Notes: generated by a model from the letters alone, not told the origin. 44,582 nt of DNA from an uncultured Pelagibacteraceae bacterium (GCA_902547315.1 CACCND010000008.1:1-44582); one strand, 5' to 3'; positions 1 through 9,900 are shown, counted from the first letter of the stretch. Numbers and translations: made by a program.

Positions 1-1
1 T

Positions 2-772
2 AATGGTTTCTGCGGGCAGGTATATACTGATCTCTTAAATAAAATTGATAATTCATACGAGGTTATTACATATGATATGCGTGGTCATGGTGAAACCGAT
101 TTAATTGCAGACTCTAATAAACTAAAATCCTGGTATACTTTCAGAGATGATCTAGAGCAATTAGTTGAAAAACATAGTGAGCCGGTTACTTTGTCAGGCC
201 ATTCAATGGGAGGCACTGCAAGTTTGTTGCTAGCTCTTTCAAAACCTAAATATGTTAAAAAACTTATTCTAATAGATCCAGTCATATTGCCATTGCGTTA
301 TATCATTTCATACAAGCTATTGCAGATTGTTAATCTTGCTTATTTAGCAAGTCCTCTTTCAAAGAATGCTTTGATTAGACGTAATTTGTGGAATAGCAAA
401 GCTGAAGCTCATAAATATTTTTCAAGTAAGCCTCTTTTTAAAAATATCAGTAAAGAGATAATAACGGACTATGTGCAATATGGACTTAAAAAAAATGACC
501 AAAATAAATATGTTTTAAAATGTGACCCACGCTGGGAGTCAGCTTGCTTTAAACTTACCTCGCACGAGGTTTGGTTCGATTTAAAGAAAATTAATATTCC
601 AATTAAGATTATACTTACACCTAATAGCGTTGTCTGTAATGAGACAAGCCAAAACAGAATCAAAAAATTAAATCCTCAAACTGAAATTTGTTTTATTGAT
701 GATACATCGCACATGCTCCCACTTGAAAAAACTGAGGATGTTGCAAGTGAAATTAATAATTTTCTCTCCTAA
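2..772 (+). CDS. alpha/beta hydrolase, 5'-truncated by window edge
   Basis: This is an alpha/beta-hydrolase-fold protein of unknown substrate. The reading frame is open from base 2, so the gene begins outside the window; the ATG at 77 lies inside a conserved segment (YDMRGHGETD) and is not the start. The visible part opens with an NGFCG stretch that looks like the end of an HGNG oxyanion-hole motif. The nucleophile elbow GHSMGG puts the catalytic Ser near visible residue 68, and the histidine is in DDTSHMLP near the C-terminus. The usual acid position reads LTPNSVVCN, so the third triad member is unclear. It is followed 42 bases later by a mechanosensitive channel gene. The fold is certain; the reaction is not. 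Confidence 0.85.
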   Translation, partial: NGFCGQVYTDLLNKIDNSYEVITYDMRGHGETDLIADSNKLKSWYTFRDDLEQLVEKHSEPVTLSGHSMGGTASLLLALSKPKYVKKLILIDPVILPLRYIISYKLLQIVNLAYLASPLSKNALIRRNLWNSKAEAHKYFSSKPLFKNISKEIITDYVQYGLKKNDQNKYVLKCDPRWESACFKLTSHEVWFDLKKINIPIKIILTPNSVVCNETSQNRIKKLNPQTEICFIDDTSHMLPLEKTEDVASEINNFLS

Positions 773-814
773 CTAAACCTGTTCTTAACAAAACAAATAA
801 GGTATGTTTAGCCA

Positions 815-1897
815 ATGGAAAATTTTGCGAAATTAGTGTCATCTGTATGGAACCAAGGAGTTTTTGGTATCGATCTGAACAATATTTTAGTCGCAATAGC
901 AATACTTCTAATATTTACAATTTTAAGATCAGTTTTTTCAAAAATTGTGATTGGTAGATTAAAAGTTGTTGTAAAAAAATCCAAGACTAAGATTGACGAT
1001 ACTATGCTTGAGGCCTTTGACGGCCCTCTCAGATTTTTTCCTTTAGTAATTGGCGTATATATAAGCACTCAATATTTAAATTTAAATACAACTCTTGAAC
1101 TATTTGCTGCAAATTTAAATCGTTCACTCATCACAATTCAAATATTTTGGTTTTTATACAAAATTATTGATCCTATTTCATCATTTATTCACAAATTGGG
1201 AGAATTGCTAACAAACGATCTTATCGATTGGGGGGTAAGAATTCTAAAATTCTTTATATTTGTAATTGGAGCAGCTGCAGTTTTAGAAATATGGGGAATA
1301 AAGGTTGGACCAATTCTTGCTGGACTTGGACTTCTCAGTGTAGCTGTGGCTTTGGGTGCCCAAGATTTATTTAAAAATCTGATATCAGGAATTTTAATTT
1401 TATTAGAGAAACGATTTCAAAATGGAGATTGGATTAAAGTTGAAAACATTGTTGAAGGGGTAGTAGAAAAAATAGGTTTTCGGTCCACATTAGTTAGAAG
1501 ATTTGACTCTTCACCCGTTATGGTTCCAAATTTTAATTTTGCTGAAAATGCCGTCACAAATTTCAGCAATATGAAAAGTAGACGTATATATTGGAATATA
1601 GGCTTAGAATATAGAACAACACGTGACCAGTTGCGAAAAATTAGAGATGAAATAGATGACTACATCACAAACGATGGTAATTTTGTGAAATCTTCTGAAC
1701 AGCCATTGTTTGTAAGAATTGAAAAGTTTTCAGATAGTTCAATTGATTTGTTAATTTACTGTTTTGCAACAACTACAAATTGGGGGGAATGGTTAGAGAT
1801 CAAGGAAAAATTAGCTTTAGAAATAAAAGAAATTGTTGAAAAAAATGGCGCTGGCTTCGCTTTCCCTTCTCAATCAATTTATATCGAAAAAAATTAA
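815..1897 (+). CDS. MscS-family mechanosensitive ion channel
   Basis: This 360-residue inner-membrane channel of the MscS superfamily is expected to release solutes on hypo-osmotic shock. Hydrophobic helices lie near residues 24-40, 72-90, 104-118 and 141-160. The pore helix TM3 follows at about 163-198, with the glycine/alanine-rich motif AGLGLLSVAVALGAQDLFKN. After it come the beta-domain (GDWIKVENIVEGVVEKIGFRST) and the VPNFNFAENAVTNFS segment typical of MscS. It has more membrane helices than E. coli MscS and resembles YnaI/MscM-like members. Its stop codon overlaps the stop of the opposed gshA gene by 4 bases. Confidence 0.9.
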   Translation: MENFAKLVSSVWNQGVFGIDLNNILVAIAILLIFTILRSVFSKIVIGRLKVVVKKSKTKIDDTMLEAFDGPLRFFPLVIGVYISTQYLNLNTTLELFAANLNRSLITIQIFWFLYKIIDPISSFIHKLGELLTNDLIDWGVRILKFFIFVIGAAAVLEIWGIKVGPILAGLGLLSVAVALGAQDLFKNLISGILILLEKRFQNGDWIKVENIVEGVVEKIGFRSTLVRRFDSSPVMVPNFNFAENAVTNFSNMKSRRIYWNIGLEYRTTRDQLRKIRDEIDDYITNDGNFVKSSEQPLFVRIEKFSDSSIDLLIYCFATTTNWGEWLEIKEKLALEIKEIVEKNGAGFAFPSQSIYIEKN

Positions 1898-3228
1898 AAA
1901 GACTCGCATTCAAAAAGCTTCTGGATGTTCAATTTATCATTTTGAAAATATTGTTTTTTAGCTTTTTCTGATGCAGTTTCTTTTTTATCGATTACTTCAA
2001 ATAAATAATCCAAGTGAACGGTTTCATCATCTCCATATAAATTTTTCTTACCTCGCCTCTTAAGTCCCTCAAATGAGATATTCAAAAGTTTCCCTGCTAA
2101 TTCCCAACCAGTTTTGTTCTTATACAAGGAATTGAGTCCATTTGATAAAACATGATTCCTAAATTCAATTAAATCGTCATATTTAAATTCACTAATCATT
2201 TTGAATGTTTCTTCTAATGCATCTTCTTGATATAAAATGCCTGTCCAAAAAGCTGGTAAAGCGCAGAGTGTATTATAACTTCCTGCATCAGCGCCTCTCA
2301 TCTCAATAAAAGTTTTTAACCTTACTTCAGTAAAGATAGTAGAGATATGATTTATCCAATCTTCAATTAAAATATCATCAGGCGCAAATTGATTATTTTT
2401 TCCATCCAAAAGATCTTGAAATGTATACTTTGTGCAATTGTGGTAATTATTATTTCTAATGATTGAATATACAGGAACTTGCAAGGCATAATCAACGTAT
2501 TCCTCAAAGCTCAAAGTTTTTTCAGTCAAAAACTTTGGAATACCAGTTCTGTTTGGATCAGTTTTTGTCCAAACATATCCTCTGTAAGTTTCAAAACCAG
2601 AAAGCTTTGAATTTTTAAATGGTGAGTTTGAAAATAAGCCTGTCACAATTGGCTGAATGAATGCAGATACATTAATTTTTCTTTGCATATCACTTTCTGA
2701 TATATAATCGAAATTAGCCTGAACTGTTGCTGATTGATACATCATTTCTAGACCTAATTCAGAAATAGATTTCATATAAGGAGTCATAATCTCTGAATAT
2801 CTTTTCTTTGGAACCATTGGCACATCTTTTAACTCACCAATTGGGAAGAAGCCCAGTCCTAAAAAACCAATTTTATATTTTTCTTCTAGTTTTTTTGTGA
2901 AAGCGAGGTGATTATTTATTTCCTTACAAGTGTCGTGGATCGTTTTTAGAGGCGCTCCTGATAATTCAAATTGACCGCCGGGTTCAAGAGTTATACTTGC
3001 CCTATCTTTATTGAGTGCAATAATATTTTCGTTCTCTGTTACCGGTCTCCAACCATCCTGAATAAAGTCCTCAAAAATTGAGTTAATACTTACATCGCCG
3101 CTATAGGGAACTAAATTTAAATCACTTTTGTGGTAAATAAATTTTTCATGCTCCGTACCTATTTTAATTTCAGAGGTATTCTTAATACCGTTTTCAAAAT
3201 ATTTTATTAGATCACTCTTGCTAAGCAT
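1894..3228 (-). CDS. gshA: glutamate-cysteine ligase, alphaproteobacterial/plant type
   Basis: It catalyses ATP-dependent joining of glutamate and cysteine, the first step of glutathione synthesis, in the cytoplasm. The 444-residue protein has the GCS2-type layout: IGTEHEKF near residues 23-30, LEPGGQFELSG at 81-91, GYVWTKTDPNRTGIP at about 217-231 and TFIEMRGADAG at 306-316. These belong to the plant/alphaproteobacterial class, not E. coli GshA. Its start overlaps the end of rsmE by 8 bases, so the two are probably translationally coupled. No gshB is in the window. Confidence 0.93.
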   Translation of the reverse strand: MLSKSDLIKYFENGIKNTSEIKIGTEHEKFIYHKSDLNLVPYSGDVSINSIFEDFIQDGWRPVTENENIIALNKDRASITLEPGGQFELSGAPLKTIHDTCKEINNHLAFTKKLEEKYKIGFLGLGFFPIGELKDVPMVPKKRYSEIMTPYMKSISELGLEMMYQSATVQANFDYISESDMQRKINVSAFIQPIVTGLFSNSPFKNSKLSGFETYRGYVWTKTDPNRTGIPKFLTEKTLSFEEYVDYALQVPVYSIIRNNNYHNCTKYTFQDLLDGKNNQFAPDDILIEDWINHISTIFTEVRLKTFIEMRGADAGSYNTLCALPAFWTGILYQEDALEETFKMISEFKYDDLIEFRNHVLSNGLNSLYKNKTGWELAGKLLNISFEGLKRRGKKNLYGDDETVHLDYLFEVIDKKETASEKAKKQYFQNDKLNIQKLFECESF

Positions 3229-3940
3229 TATAAATTTTGTCCATAATAATTGAAGTAGCAGTAATTGCAGCAGTTTCTGATTTTAAAATATTTGGTCCAA
3301 GTGTAACGCCAATAGATTTTTCCTTTGATTTCAAACTTTCATACTCTTTAGCTGAAAAATCTCCTTCAGGTCCTATGATTATACCAACAGTCTCGTTTTT
3401 GGTTAGTTTTATATTTTTTATATTTTCCTTGTTGTTATCGAGCGAGCAAAATAAATAATTTGCTAGAGAGTTGTCATTAATCATAGAAGCAAATGATATA
3501 GGTTTATTAATTTTTGGTATTTTATTTCGATTAGACTGCTCGCACGCTTCAATAGCAATAAGATTCAGTCTTTCAAAATTGATATTCTTCATATTAGTTC
3601 TATCCATAATTACTGGTTGAAAAATTGAAATTCCAATTTCTGAGCACTTTTGTATCATGATTTCTAAAGGTGTCCGTTTTATCGGAGAAAAAAATAGAGT
3701 TATATTATGATTTTCACTTTTGATTTTTTCATGATCAATTATTTCTAATTCACATGTTTTTTTTGTAATATCAATGACTCTAGTCAAAAAAAGTAGTTCA
3801 CGGTTGAAAACAGAAACATAATCATTTTTTTTTGTTCTCAGGACACTCTTCAAATAGTGTATCTGGTCAGCATCAAGAATGATTTGATCATTTGAATTTA
3901 TTTTTTTATCTACAAAAATTCTGTTTTTAATTTTTTTCAT
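3221..3940 (-). CDS. rsmE: 16S rRNA (uracil-1498-N3)-methyltransferase
   Basis: RsmE is a SPOUT-class methyltransferase that modifies U1498 of 16S rRNA. I chose the ATG at 3940 (MKKIKNRIFVD), giving 239 residues, the usual family length. An upstream in-frame start at 4075 would add 45 unconserved residues and run through the divergent ubiA start. The C-terminal knot is clear: IIGPEGDFS near residues 188-196 and LGPNILKSETAAI at 214-226, which bind S-adenosylmethionine. The N-terminal PUA-like part contains QIHYLKSVLR. It is divergent from ubiA with only 41 bases between the starts and is followed directly by gshA. Confidence 0.92.
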   Translation of the reverse strand: MKKIKNRIFVDKKINSNDQIILDADQIHYLKSVLRTKKNDYVSVFNRELLFLTRVIDITKKTCELEIIDHEKIKSENHNITLFFSPIKRTPLEIMIQKCSEIGISIFQPVIMDRTNMKNINFERLNLIAIEACEQSNRNKIPKINKPISFASMINDNSLANYLFCSLDNNKENIKNIKLTKNETVGIIIGPEGDFSAKEYESLKSKEKSIGVTLGPNILKSETAAITATSIIMDKIYNA

Positions 3941-3981
3941 ATATATATTGGTTATATCATTATTTATTTTATAAAGATAAG

Positions 3982-4833
3982 TTGAAAAAATATTCACAAT
4001 TATTGCGTCTAGAGCAGCCTGTTGGTTTTTTTTTACTAATGCTACCGTGTTTTTGGGGCGTGCTTGCTGCCTCAAATTCCTACCAGCACTTATGGAGCAA
4101 TATTTACTTATTTTTTATATTTGCAATCGGATCAATTGTTATGAGATCGGCTGGATGTATTATTAATGATTTTTTTGATAAAGATCTAGACAAACATGTA
4201 TCAAGAACATCTCAAAGACCACTCGCTAATGGTACAATTTCCTCTTTTGAAGCTTTCATAATTTTTTCAATACTTAATTTAATTGGTCTCATAATATTGC
4301 TATCTCTAAATTTGCTCGCCATTATTATTGGTTTAATTTCTTTTGTGTTGTTTATTTTTTATCCTTTAATGAAAAGAATAACTTATTGGCCACAGCTTTT
4401 CTTAGGAGTCACATTTAACATCGGCTGTTTGATCGGATATGCCACTGTTGAAAATCAATTAAATACTCAAATTATGTTATTGTATCTTGCTGGTATTTTT
4501 TGGACTTTGGGCTATGACACAATATACGCACACCAGGATCGAGAGGATGACTTAAATATTGGAATAAAATCTACTGCAATTTTATTTGGTGATAATACTA
4601 AGCAGTGGATCATCTTTTTCTATAGTTCGATGGCATTGTGTTTGATTTTATTCGGACTATTGCATGATCAGAATATCTACTTTTTTATTTCACTGATCTT
4701 TGTTGTTGCTCATTTGTTTTACCAAATAAAAAGACTAGATATAGATAATAAAAGCAAATGTTTAAGAATTTTTAAAAGTAATCAATACTTAGGATTGATA
4801 GTTGCTCTAACCCTATTTATAGGTATTTTATAA
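3982..4833 (+). CDS. ubiA: 4-hydroxybenzoate polyprenyltransferase
   Basis: UbiA is an integral-membrane prenyltransferase that attaches the polyprenyl tail to 4-hydroxybenzoate in ubiquinone synthesis. The 283 residues include about eight to nine hydrophobic helices and both Asp-rich Mg-diphosphate motifs: NDFFDKDLD (residues 62-70) and YDTIYAHQDREDD (178-190). The start is TTG at 3982. The resulting N-terminus (YSQLLRLEQPVGFFLLMLPCFWG) matches the start of the family, so a TTG start is better than a shorter ATG start. The Shine-Dalgarno is poor. pmbA follows 2 bases after the stop, so the two form an operon. Confidence 0.93.
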   Translation: MKKYSQLLRLEQPVGFFLLMLPCFWGVLAASNSYQHLWSNIYLFFIFAIGSIVMRSAGCIINDFFDKDLDKHVSRTSQRPLANGTISSFEAFIIFSILNLIGLIILLSLNLLAIIIGLISFVLFIFYPLMKRITYWPQLFLGVTFNIGCLIGYATVENQLNTQIMLLYLAGIFWTLGYDTIYAHQDREDDLNIGIKSTAILFGDNTKQWIIFFYSSMALCLILFGLLHDQNIYFFISLIFVVAHLFYQIKRLDIDNKSKCLRIFKSNQYLGLIVALTLFIGIL

Positions 4834-4835
4834 TT

Positions 4836-6167
4836 ATGAATTTTGAAGAAACAGCTCAAAATATAATAGATTTAACTCTCAAAGCAGGAGCATCTGATTG
4901 TGACGTTGTACTTGCTAAGTCTCATGGTAAGTCAATTAGTTGTAGATTTCAGAAAATAGAAGATCTAGATGAGTCAAACGAAAAAACAATCGGTATTAGA
5001 GCATTAGTTGACCAACGCCAGGCTTTTGTTTCATCTTCGGACATTGAGACTGATAATGTTGATAAACTTATTACAAAATGTGTTGAAATGGCAAAATTAG
5101 CACCAATTGATGATACTGCTGTACTTGGAGATAGTTCCATGTTTGAACATGATGCACCAGACCTAGATTTATTCGAGAAAGAAGAAGTAAATACCGAAAC
5201 ATTAATTGAAGCTGTTAAAGAGTGTGAAGATGCTGCTTTGTCAGTCAAAGGAATTACAAACTCTGAAGGCGCTGGTGCTTCTTCTTCTAAAGGAGAGTTC
5301 TTTCTTGCAACAAGTAATGGCTTCCAAGGGGGATATCAATCATCAAGCAGTTCTGTATCTTGTTCAGTTCTTGCAGGGCAGGGCCAAGACATGGAAAGGG
5401 ATTACGAATATGCCGTGAAAAGACATATAAGTGATTTACCAAGTGCAAAGGAGATTGGTTTAACGGCTGCAGAAAAAACTCTGAAGAGACTTAATGCAAA
5501 AAAAATCAGTTCAACAAAATTGCCTGTTGTTTTTGACAAAAGAATTAGTAATGATCTACTTGGTTATCTAGCAAGTTCAATATCGGGAACGTCAATTGCT
5601 AGAGGTACAAGTTTTTTAAAAGATAGTTTGGGAAAACAAATATTTAATAAAGATGTAACAATTATTGATGATCCTGCAATTAATAGGGGGCTTGGATCTA
5701 AGCCATTTGATGGTGAAGGTGTAAAAGTTGAGAAAAGAGAATTAGTTTCAAACGGTAAACTCAATACCTGGATTTTAAATACATCAACTGCAAAAAAATT
5801 AGGGCTTAAGACTACTGGAAATGCATCAAGATCAGTTGGTTCTCCACCTGGTGTATCTACATCTAATTTATATATGACAAATGGTTTAAAAAGTTATGAT
5901 GATATTTTATCATCAATTAATTATGGATTTTATGCGACTGAATTAATCGGTATGGGAGTAAATTTAGTCACAGGAGATTATAGTATGGGGGCGTCAGGTA
6001 TGCTTATAGAGAATGGGGAAATAACTCATGCTGTAAGTGAAGTGACAATTGCATCAAACCTCATAGAAATGTACCAAAATTTAACTGTGGCAAATGACTT
6101 AGAGTTTAGGTACAGAACGAATGCCCCAACTATACTAATAGAAAGTATGACCTTGGCTGGAAAGTAA
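4836..6167 (+). CDS. pmbA: TldE/PmbA-type subunit of TldD/TldE metalloprotease
   Basis: This 443-residue protein belongs to peptidase family U62. In E. coli, TldE (PmbA) pairs with TldD to degrade unfolded peptides and to mature modified peptides such as microcin B17. It lacks the HExxxH zinc motif that marks TldD, which supports assignment as the TldE partner. Conserved parts include TIGIRALVDQRQAFVSSSD near the N-terminus, GNASRSVGSPPGVSTSNLYM in the middle and ASGMLIENGEITHAVSEVTIAS near the C-terminus. A tldD gene is not in the window and should be elsewhere. It sits in the common alphaproteobacterial ubiA-pmbA-LPS neighbourhood. Confidence 0.9.
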   Translation: MNFEETAQNIIDLTLKAGASDCDVVLAKSHGKSISCRFQKIEDLDESNEKTIGIRALVDQRQAFVSSSDIETDNVDKLITKCVEMAKLAPIDDTAVLGDSSMFEHDAPDLDLFEKEEVNTETLIEAVKECEDAALSVKGITNSEGAGASSSKGEFFLATSNGFQGGYQSSSSSVSCSVLAGQGQDMERDYEYAVKRHISDLPSAKEIGLTAAEKTLKRLNAKKISSTKLPVVFDKRISNDLLGYLASSISGTSIARGTSFLKDSLGKQIFNKDVTIIDDPAINRGLGSKPFDGEGVKVEKRELVSNGKLNTWILNTSTAKKLGLKTTGNASRSVGSPPGVSTSNLYMTNGLKSYDDILSSINYGFYATELIGMGVNLVTGDYSMGASGMLIENGEITHAVSEVTIASNLIEMYQNLTVANDLEFRYRTNAPTILIESMTLAGK

Positions 6168-6231
6168 GAATATTCCCCATTTCTTAAGATTTTATTTCAA
6201 TTTTCTATAATAGTATTATGAATACTTTTTC

Positions 6232-7962
6232 ATGAATGGATTAGAAATATTAAATAGGCTTTTTAAGGACAGCATAAAGCCCTATACATTTAAGTTATTA
6301 AGCTCACTTTTTTTTATGGTGATAATAGCTTTGTCAACTGGAGCGACTGCTTGGTTGCTTGATCCTGCAATTGACAGAATCTTTTTAAATAAAGATGAAG
6401 CAATGATAATTATAATTCCACTAGCAATAATCTTTACATTACTAATTAAAAGCCTTGCTACATACGTACAAATAGTCATTCTAAATGGCGTAGCGCAAAA
6501 CATAATTGCTGATACTCAAATAAAATTATTCAAAAAAATAATTAATGCTGATCTTGCATGGCTTCATAAAATTCACTCAGCTAAAATAATATCTAATTTT
6601 CTTTATGATGTTACTCTTCTGCAAGACTCTGTGAGTAGTAGTTTAGCAAATGGTATCAAAGATATTTTAACTTTGCTTTGTTTAATTGGAGTAATGTACT
6701 ACCAAGATTGGAGACTTGCCACAATATCGATAATTGCTTTTCCTTTAGTTGGAATTCTAACAAGGCGCTTAGGTAAACGAATAAAAAAAGCCTCTACCGA
6801 AACACAAGAGGAAACAGGCGTTCTAGCATCTATTCTATCCGAAAATCTTGATGGAACTCGTATCGTTAAAGCATATCAGCAAGAAAACCAAGAACTAGAG
6901 AAACTAAGTCAATCGGTTTTTAGAAGAATGCGAAAAATTCTCAAAGGAATTAATGCAAGAGGTGCTGCGTCACCTTTTGCAGAATTTCTAGCAGGTTTTG
7001 GCATAGCAGGTGCACTTTATTACGCAGGCTTAAGAGGGTTGCAGGGTGAATTAGCTTTAAATGAATTCGTTTCTTTTTTGGGCGCGATGATGCTAGCCTT
7101 TCAACCTCTAAGACGTTTAGCGTCAATTAATGCAACTTTACAGGAAGGTTTTGCAGCGGCAATAAGGGTATTTGCTCTTTTGGACCAAGAAAGTTTAGTT
7201 AATGAAAAAATTCATGCTGCTGATTTGATAGTTAATAAACCAAAAATTTCATTTGAAAATGTAACATTATCTTATGAGGGACAACAGAAATCAGCTCTTA
7301 AAAAAATTAATATTGAGATACCACATGGAAAAACAACAGCGTTGGTTGGTCCCAGTGGATCGGGAAAATCCTCAATTCTCAATCTTATACCAAGATTTTA
7401 TGACCCAGATGAAGGCAATGTAAAAATTGATGATCAAAATATCAGAGAATTAACAATAAGCTCTCTTCGTTCATCAATTGCTCTAGTAAGTCAAGAACCA
7501 ATTCTTTTTGATATGACTATTTACGAAAATATTTTATATGGTAAACCTCAGGCAACCGCAGAAGAAGTAATAGAATCTGCAAAGGCTGCAGCAGCACATG
7601 ATTTTATTCAGCAACTTCCAAACCAGTATGATACAATAATTGGAGAGAAGGGATACAGTCTTTCTGGAGGTCAAAAACAAAGAATTTCAATTGCAAGAGC
7701 ATTTCTAAAAAATGCTCCAATACTTCTATTAGATGAAGCCACTTCAAGCCTTGATACAGAGTCGGAACATCTTGTTCAAAAAGCTGTCAGCATTTTGATG
7801 AAAGATCGAACCACTTTAGTTATCGCTCATAGACTAAGTACTATTATCAATTCGGATCAGATAATTGTACTAGAGGATGGTCAGGTAAAAGAAATAGGAA
7901 ATCATAACAACCTATTAGATAAAAATGGTATTTATAAGAAATTATATGAGCGTGAGTCTTGA
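6232..7962 (+). CDS. msbA: MsbA-like lipid A-core flippase (ABC exporter)
   Basis: This 576-residue half-transporter fuses a six-helix membrane domain (about residues 15-320) to an ABC ATPase domain. Motifs are complete: Walker A GPSGSGKS (373-380), Q-loop SQEP (about 420-423), signature LSGGQKQR (477-484), Walker B ILLLDEATSSLD (497-508) and switch His in IAHR (531-534). The likely cargo is lipid A-core, inferred from its place directly upstream of DUF374-waaA-lpxK-lpxL genes. Other type I exporters share the same architecture, so the substrate is contextual. The ATG at 6232 precedes MNGLEILNRL; an ATG at 6218 is out of frame. The DUF374 gene starts 5 bases after its stop. Confidence 0.87.
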   Translation: MNGLEILNRLFKDSIKPYTFKLLSSLFFMVIIALSTGATAWLLDPAIDRIFLNKDEAMIIIIPLAIIFTLLIKSLATYVQIVILNGVAQNIIADTQIKLFKKIINADLAWLHKIHSAKIISNFLYDVTLLQDSVSSSLANGIKDILTLLCLIGVMYYQDWRLATISIIAFPLVGILTRRLGKRIKKASTETQEETGVLASILSENLDGTRIVKAYQQENQELEKLSQSVFRRMRKILKGINARGAASPFAEFLAGFGIAGALYYAGLRGLQGELALNEFVSFLGAMMLAFQPLRRLASINATLQEGFAAAIRVFALLDQESLVNEKIHAADLIVNKPKISFENVTLSYEGQQKSALKKINIEIPHGKTTALVGPSGSGKSSILNLIPRFYDPDEGNVKIDDQNIRELTISSLRSSIALVSQEPILFDMTIYENILYGKPQATAEEVIESAKAAAAHDFIQQLPNQYDTIIGEKGYSLSGGQKQRISIARAFLKNAPILLLDEATSSLDTESEHLVQKAVSILMKDRTTLVIAHRLSTIINSDQIIVLEDGQVKEIGNHNNLLDKNGIYKKLYERES

Positions 7963-7967
7963 TATAA

Positions 7968-8639
7968 ATGCTAAAATATTTGACAAGTTTTCATACCACA
8001 CAAAAATTGATTTCAAGACTAGGGGCATTGTATGTAATAATAGTTTATAAAACTTCTTCCAAAAAATTAAAAAATAGAAAAAAAATTGAAATGCTTTTGA
8101 GCAAAAAGAATTCATTTATATATGCATTTTGGCATGATCAATTATTAATGTGTCCCTTAAGTTGGCAGAGCGATTCAGCTATTAAAGTTTTAATTTCGAA
8201 ACATAGGGATGGTGATATTGTAGCAGGTTTAATCTCTCATCTTGGATTTGATGCAATTAGAGGATCAACGCATCGTGAAGGAAAAAAAAGAGATAAAGGA
8301 GGTCTATTATCAGCTCGTAAGATGATAAAGTCACTTAAAAGTGGTATTAATATTGGAATTTCTCCTGATGGCCCAAAAGGCCCCCGACATAAAGTGAGTG
8401 ATGGGATAGTCGATATTTCCAGATTAAGTAAAGCGCCAATATTACCAGTAGCTTTAGGATTTAAGAAAAAATGGGTACTTAAGACTTGGGACAAATTTAT
8501 CATACCAAAACCGTTCAATGAAATAAAAATAATTTGGGGAGATCCAATGCCATCACTTAAAAACAAAAAAAATAAAAATCTTTTTAGGGAAAAGCTAGAA
8601 AAAGAAATGAATAAACTTACTATTAGAGCAAATAAATAA
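7968..8639 (+). CDS. DUF374 lysophospholipid/lipid A acyltransferase-like protein
   Basis: This 223-residue protein is a DUF374 (COG2121) member of the LPLAT acyltransferase superfamily. It has the family blocks FWHDQLL (H56 and D57 of the H-x-D-like acyltransferase motif), RGSTHREGKKRDKGG (98-112) and SPDGPKGPRH (132-141). A hydrophobic N-terminus near residues 15-30 may anchor it to the inner membrane. DUF374 includes the Helicobacter/Campylobacter late acyltransferase LpxJ, and in alphaproteobacteria this gene commonly lies next to waaA. A role in acylating a lipid A precursor is therefore likely but inferred. It lies between msbA and waaA with gaps of 5 and 8 bases. Confidence 0.88.
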   Translation: MLKYLTSFHTTQKLISRLGALYVIIVYKTSSKKLKNRKKIEMLLSKKNSFIYAFWHDQLLMCPLSWQSDSAIKVLISKHRDGDIVAGLISHLGFDAIRGSTHREGKKRDKGGLLSARKMIKSLKSGINIGISPDGPKGPRHKVSDGIVDISRLSKAPILPVALGFKKKWVLKTWDKFIIPKPFNEIKIIWGDPMPSLKNKKNKNLFREKLEKEMNKLTIRANK

Positions 8640-8647
8640 TAAACAAA

Positions 8648-9898
8648 ATGATTGTATATAAGATATATAGAATACTTACAAATATTTTAACTATCATAAT
8701 ACCGTTGTATGTAAGAAATAGAATTAAAAATGGAAAAGAGGACAATGAAAGAATTTTAGAGAGGTATGGGCAAAGTAATTTACTAAGAAACAAAGGGAAA
8801 GTTATTTGGTTTCATGCAGCTAGTATTGGTGAAAGTCTATCAATTTTGCCCTTAGTTAAACATTTCAATAATGATAAATCAATTAGTCAAATTTTAATAA
8901 GTACAGGGACAGTAACGTCTGCTAAAATTCTTAAAAAAAAAACTAATAAAAAAATAATACACCAATATATACCTTACGATGTTCCACATTATATTGATAA
9001 ATTCTTATCACATTGGAAACCATCAATTGCAGTTTTTGTTGAGTCAGAAATTTGGCCAAATTTTATATATGAATTAAAAAAAAGGAATATTAAATCAATT
9101 ATAATAAATGGGAGGATGACACCCAATAGTTTTAAAAAATGGTCATACTCAAATAAATTTTCAGAATTTTTATTTTCACACTTTGATGCTTGCTGTGCGC
9201 AAAACAACGATAGTGCTTTTTTTTACAAAAAATTGGGGATTCAAAATACAATAAATACAGGGAATTTAAAGTTTGCATATGAACCGATAAAACCCAAAAA
9301 AAATAAATTTGATGAATTAAAGGCACAATTGAAATATAGAAAAATATTTCTTGCAGCAAGTACTCATCCAGGTGAAGAAGAAATAATAAAAAATATTACA
9401 ATTAATTTGAAAAAAAGTTTCAAAAATATTCTTACAATTGTTGTACCAAGACACACAAATAGATTAGATTATTTTTCCTCTACCAAAGGGCTTGGTCTAT
9501 CGGTAAGATCAAAAAATCAGAAAATTAATAGTAGGACCTATCTGTATCTAGCTGATACAATTGGTGAATTAAATATGTTTTATAAGCTTGCTGATGTAAT
9601 TTTTATTGGTGGAAGTCTTGTTAAACATGGAGGGCAAAATCCAATTGAAGCTGCATATGAAGGGAAGAAAATAATTCATGGAATTCACATTCAAAACTTT
9701 CCAGATGTATACAATATTTTAAAACATTTAAAATTCACCCAACAAGTAAATAATGAAAGACAACTTGAGCATTATATAAAAAAAGCATTAATAAATCTGT
9801 CAAAATTTAATGATGGAATAAATGTCAAAAAACTAAAGAGAGAAGGAAGAACAACTGTACAGGAAGTAGCAAAAGTAATTAATCAATTTATTTTATAA
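8648..9898 (+). CDS. waaA: 3-deoxy-D-manno-octulosonic acid (Kdo) transferase
   Basis: WaaA transfers Kdo from CMP-Kdo to the lipid A precursor at the cytoplasmic face of the inner membrane. The 416 residues comprise an N-terminal membrane anchor (about 5-22) and a GT-B fold of family GT30. The acceptor domain carries HAASIGES (56-63) with the conserved catalytic Glu62, then VESEIWPN and INGRMTPNS. The donor domain carries STHPGEE, VPRHTNR, ADTIGELNMFYKLADVIFIGGS and GGQNPIEAAYEG. Sequence does not show how many Kdo units it adds. It is in the operon two bases before lpxK. The gene is very A-rich. Confidence 0.95.
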   Translation: MIVYKIYRILTNILTIIIPLYVRNRIKNGKEDNERILERYGQSNLLRNKGKVIWFHAASIGESLSILPLVKHFNNDKSISQILISTGTVTSAKILKKKTNKKIIHQYIPYDVPHYIDKFLSHWKPSIAVFVESEIWPNFIYELKKRNIKSIIINGRMTPNSFKKWSYSNKFSEFLFSHFDACCAQNNDSAFFYKKLGIQNTINTGNLKFAYEPIKPKKNKFDELKAQLKYRKIFLAASTHPGEEEIIKNITINLKKSFKNILTIVVPRHTNRLDYFSSTKGLGLSVRSKNQKINSRTYLYLADTIGELNMFYKLADVIFIGGSLVKHGGQNPIEAAYEGKKIIHGIHIQNFPDVYNILKHLKFTQQVNNERQLEHYIKKALINLSKFNDGINVKKLKREGRTTVQEVAKVINQFIL

Positions 9899-9900
9899 TC

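Noticed and set aside
3941..4075. N-terminal extension of RsmE to 4075
   Set aside because: The added 45 residues do not fit the family and the frame runs across the divergent ubiA start. The ATG at 3940 gives the standard length.
5206..5418. 70-residue plus-strand frame inside pmbA, and similar shadow frames inside ileS, groEL, murA and hisS
   Set aside because: They lie entirely within strongly conserved genes in other frames and have no recognisable motifs.
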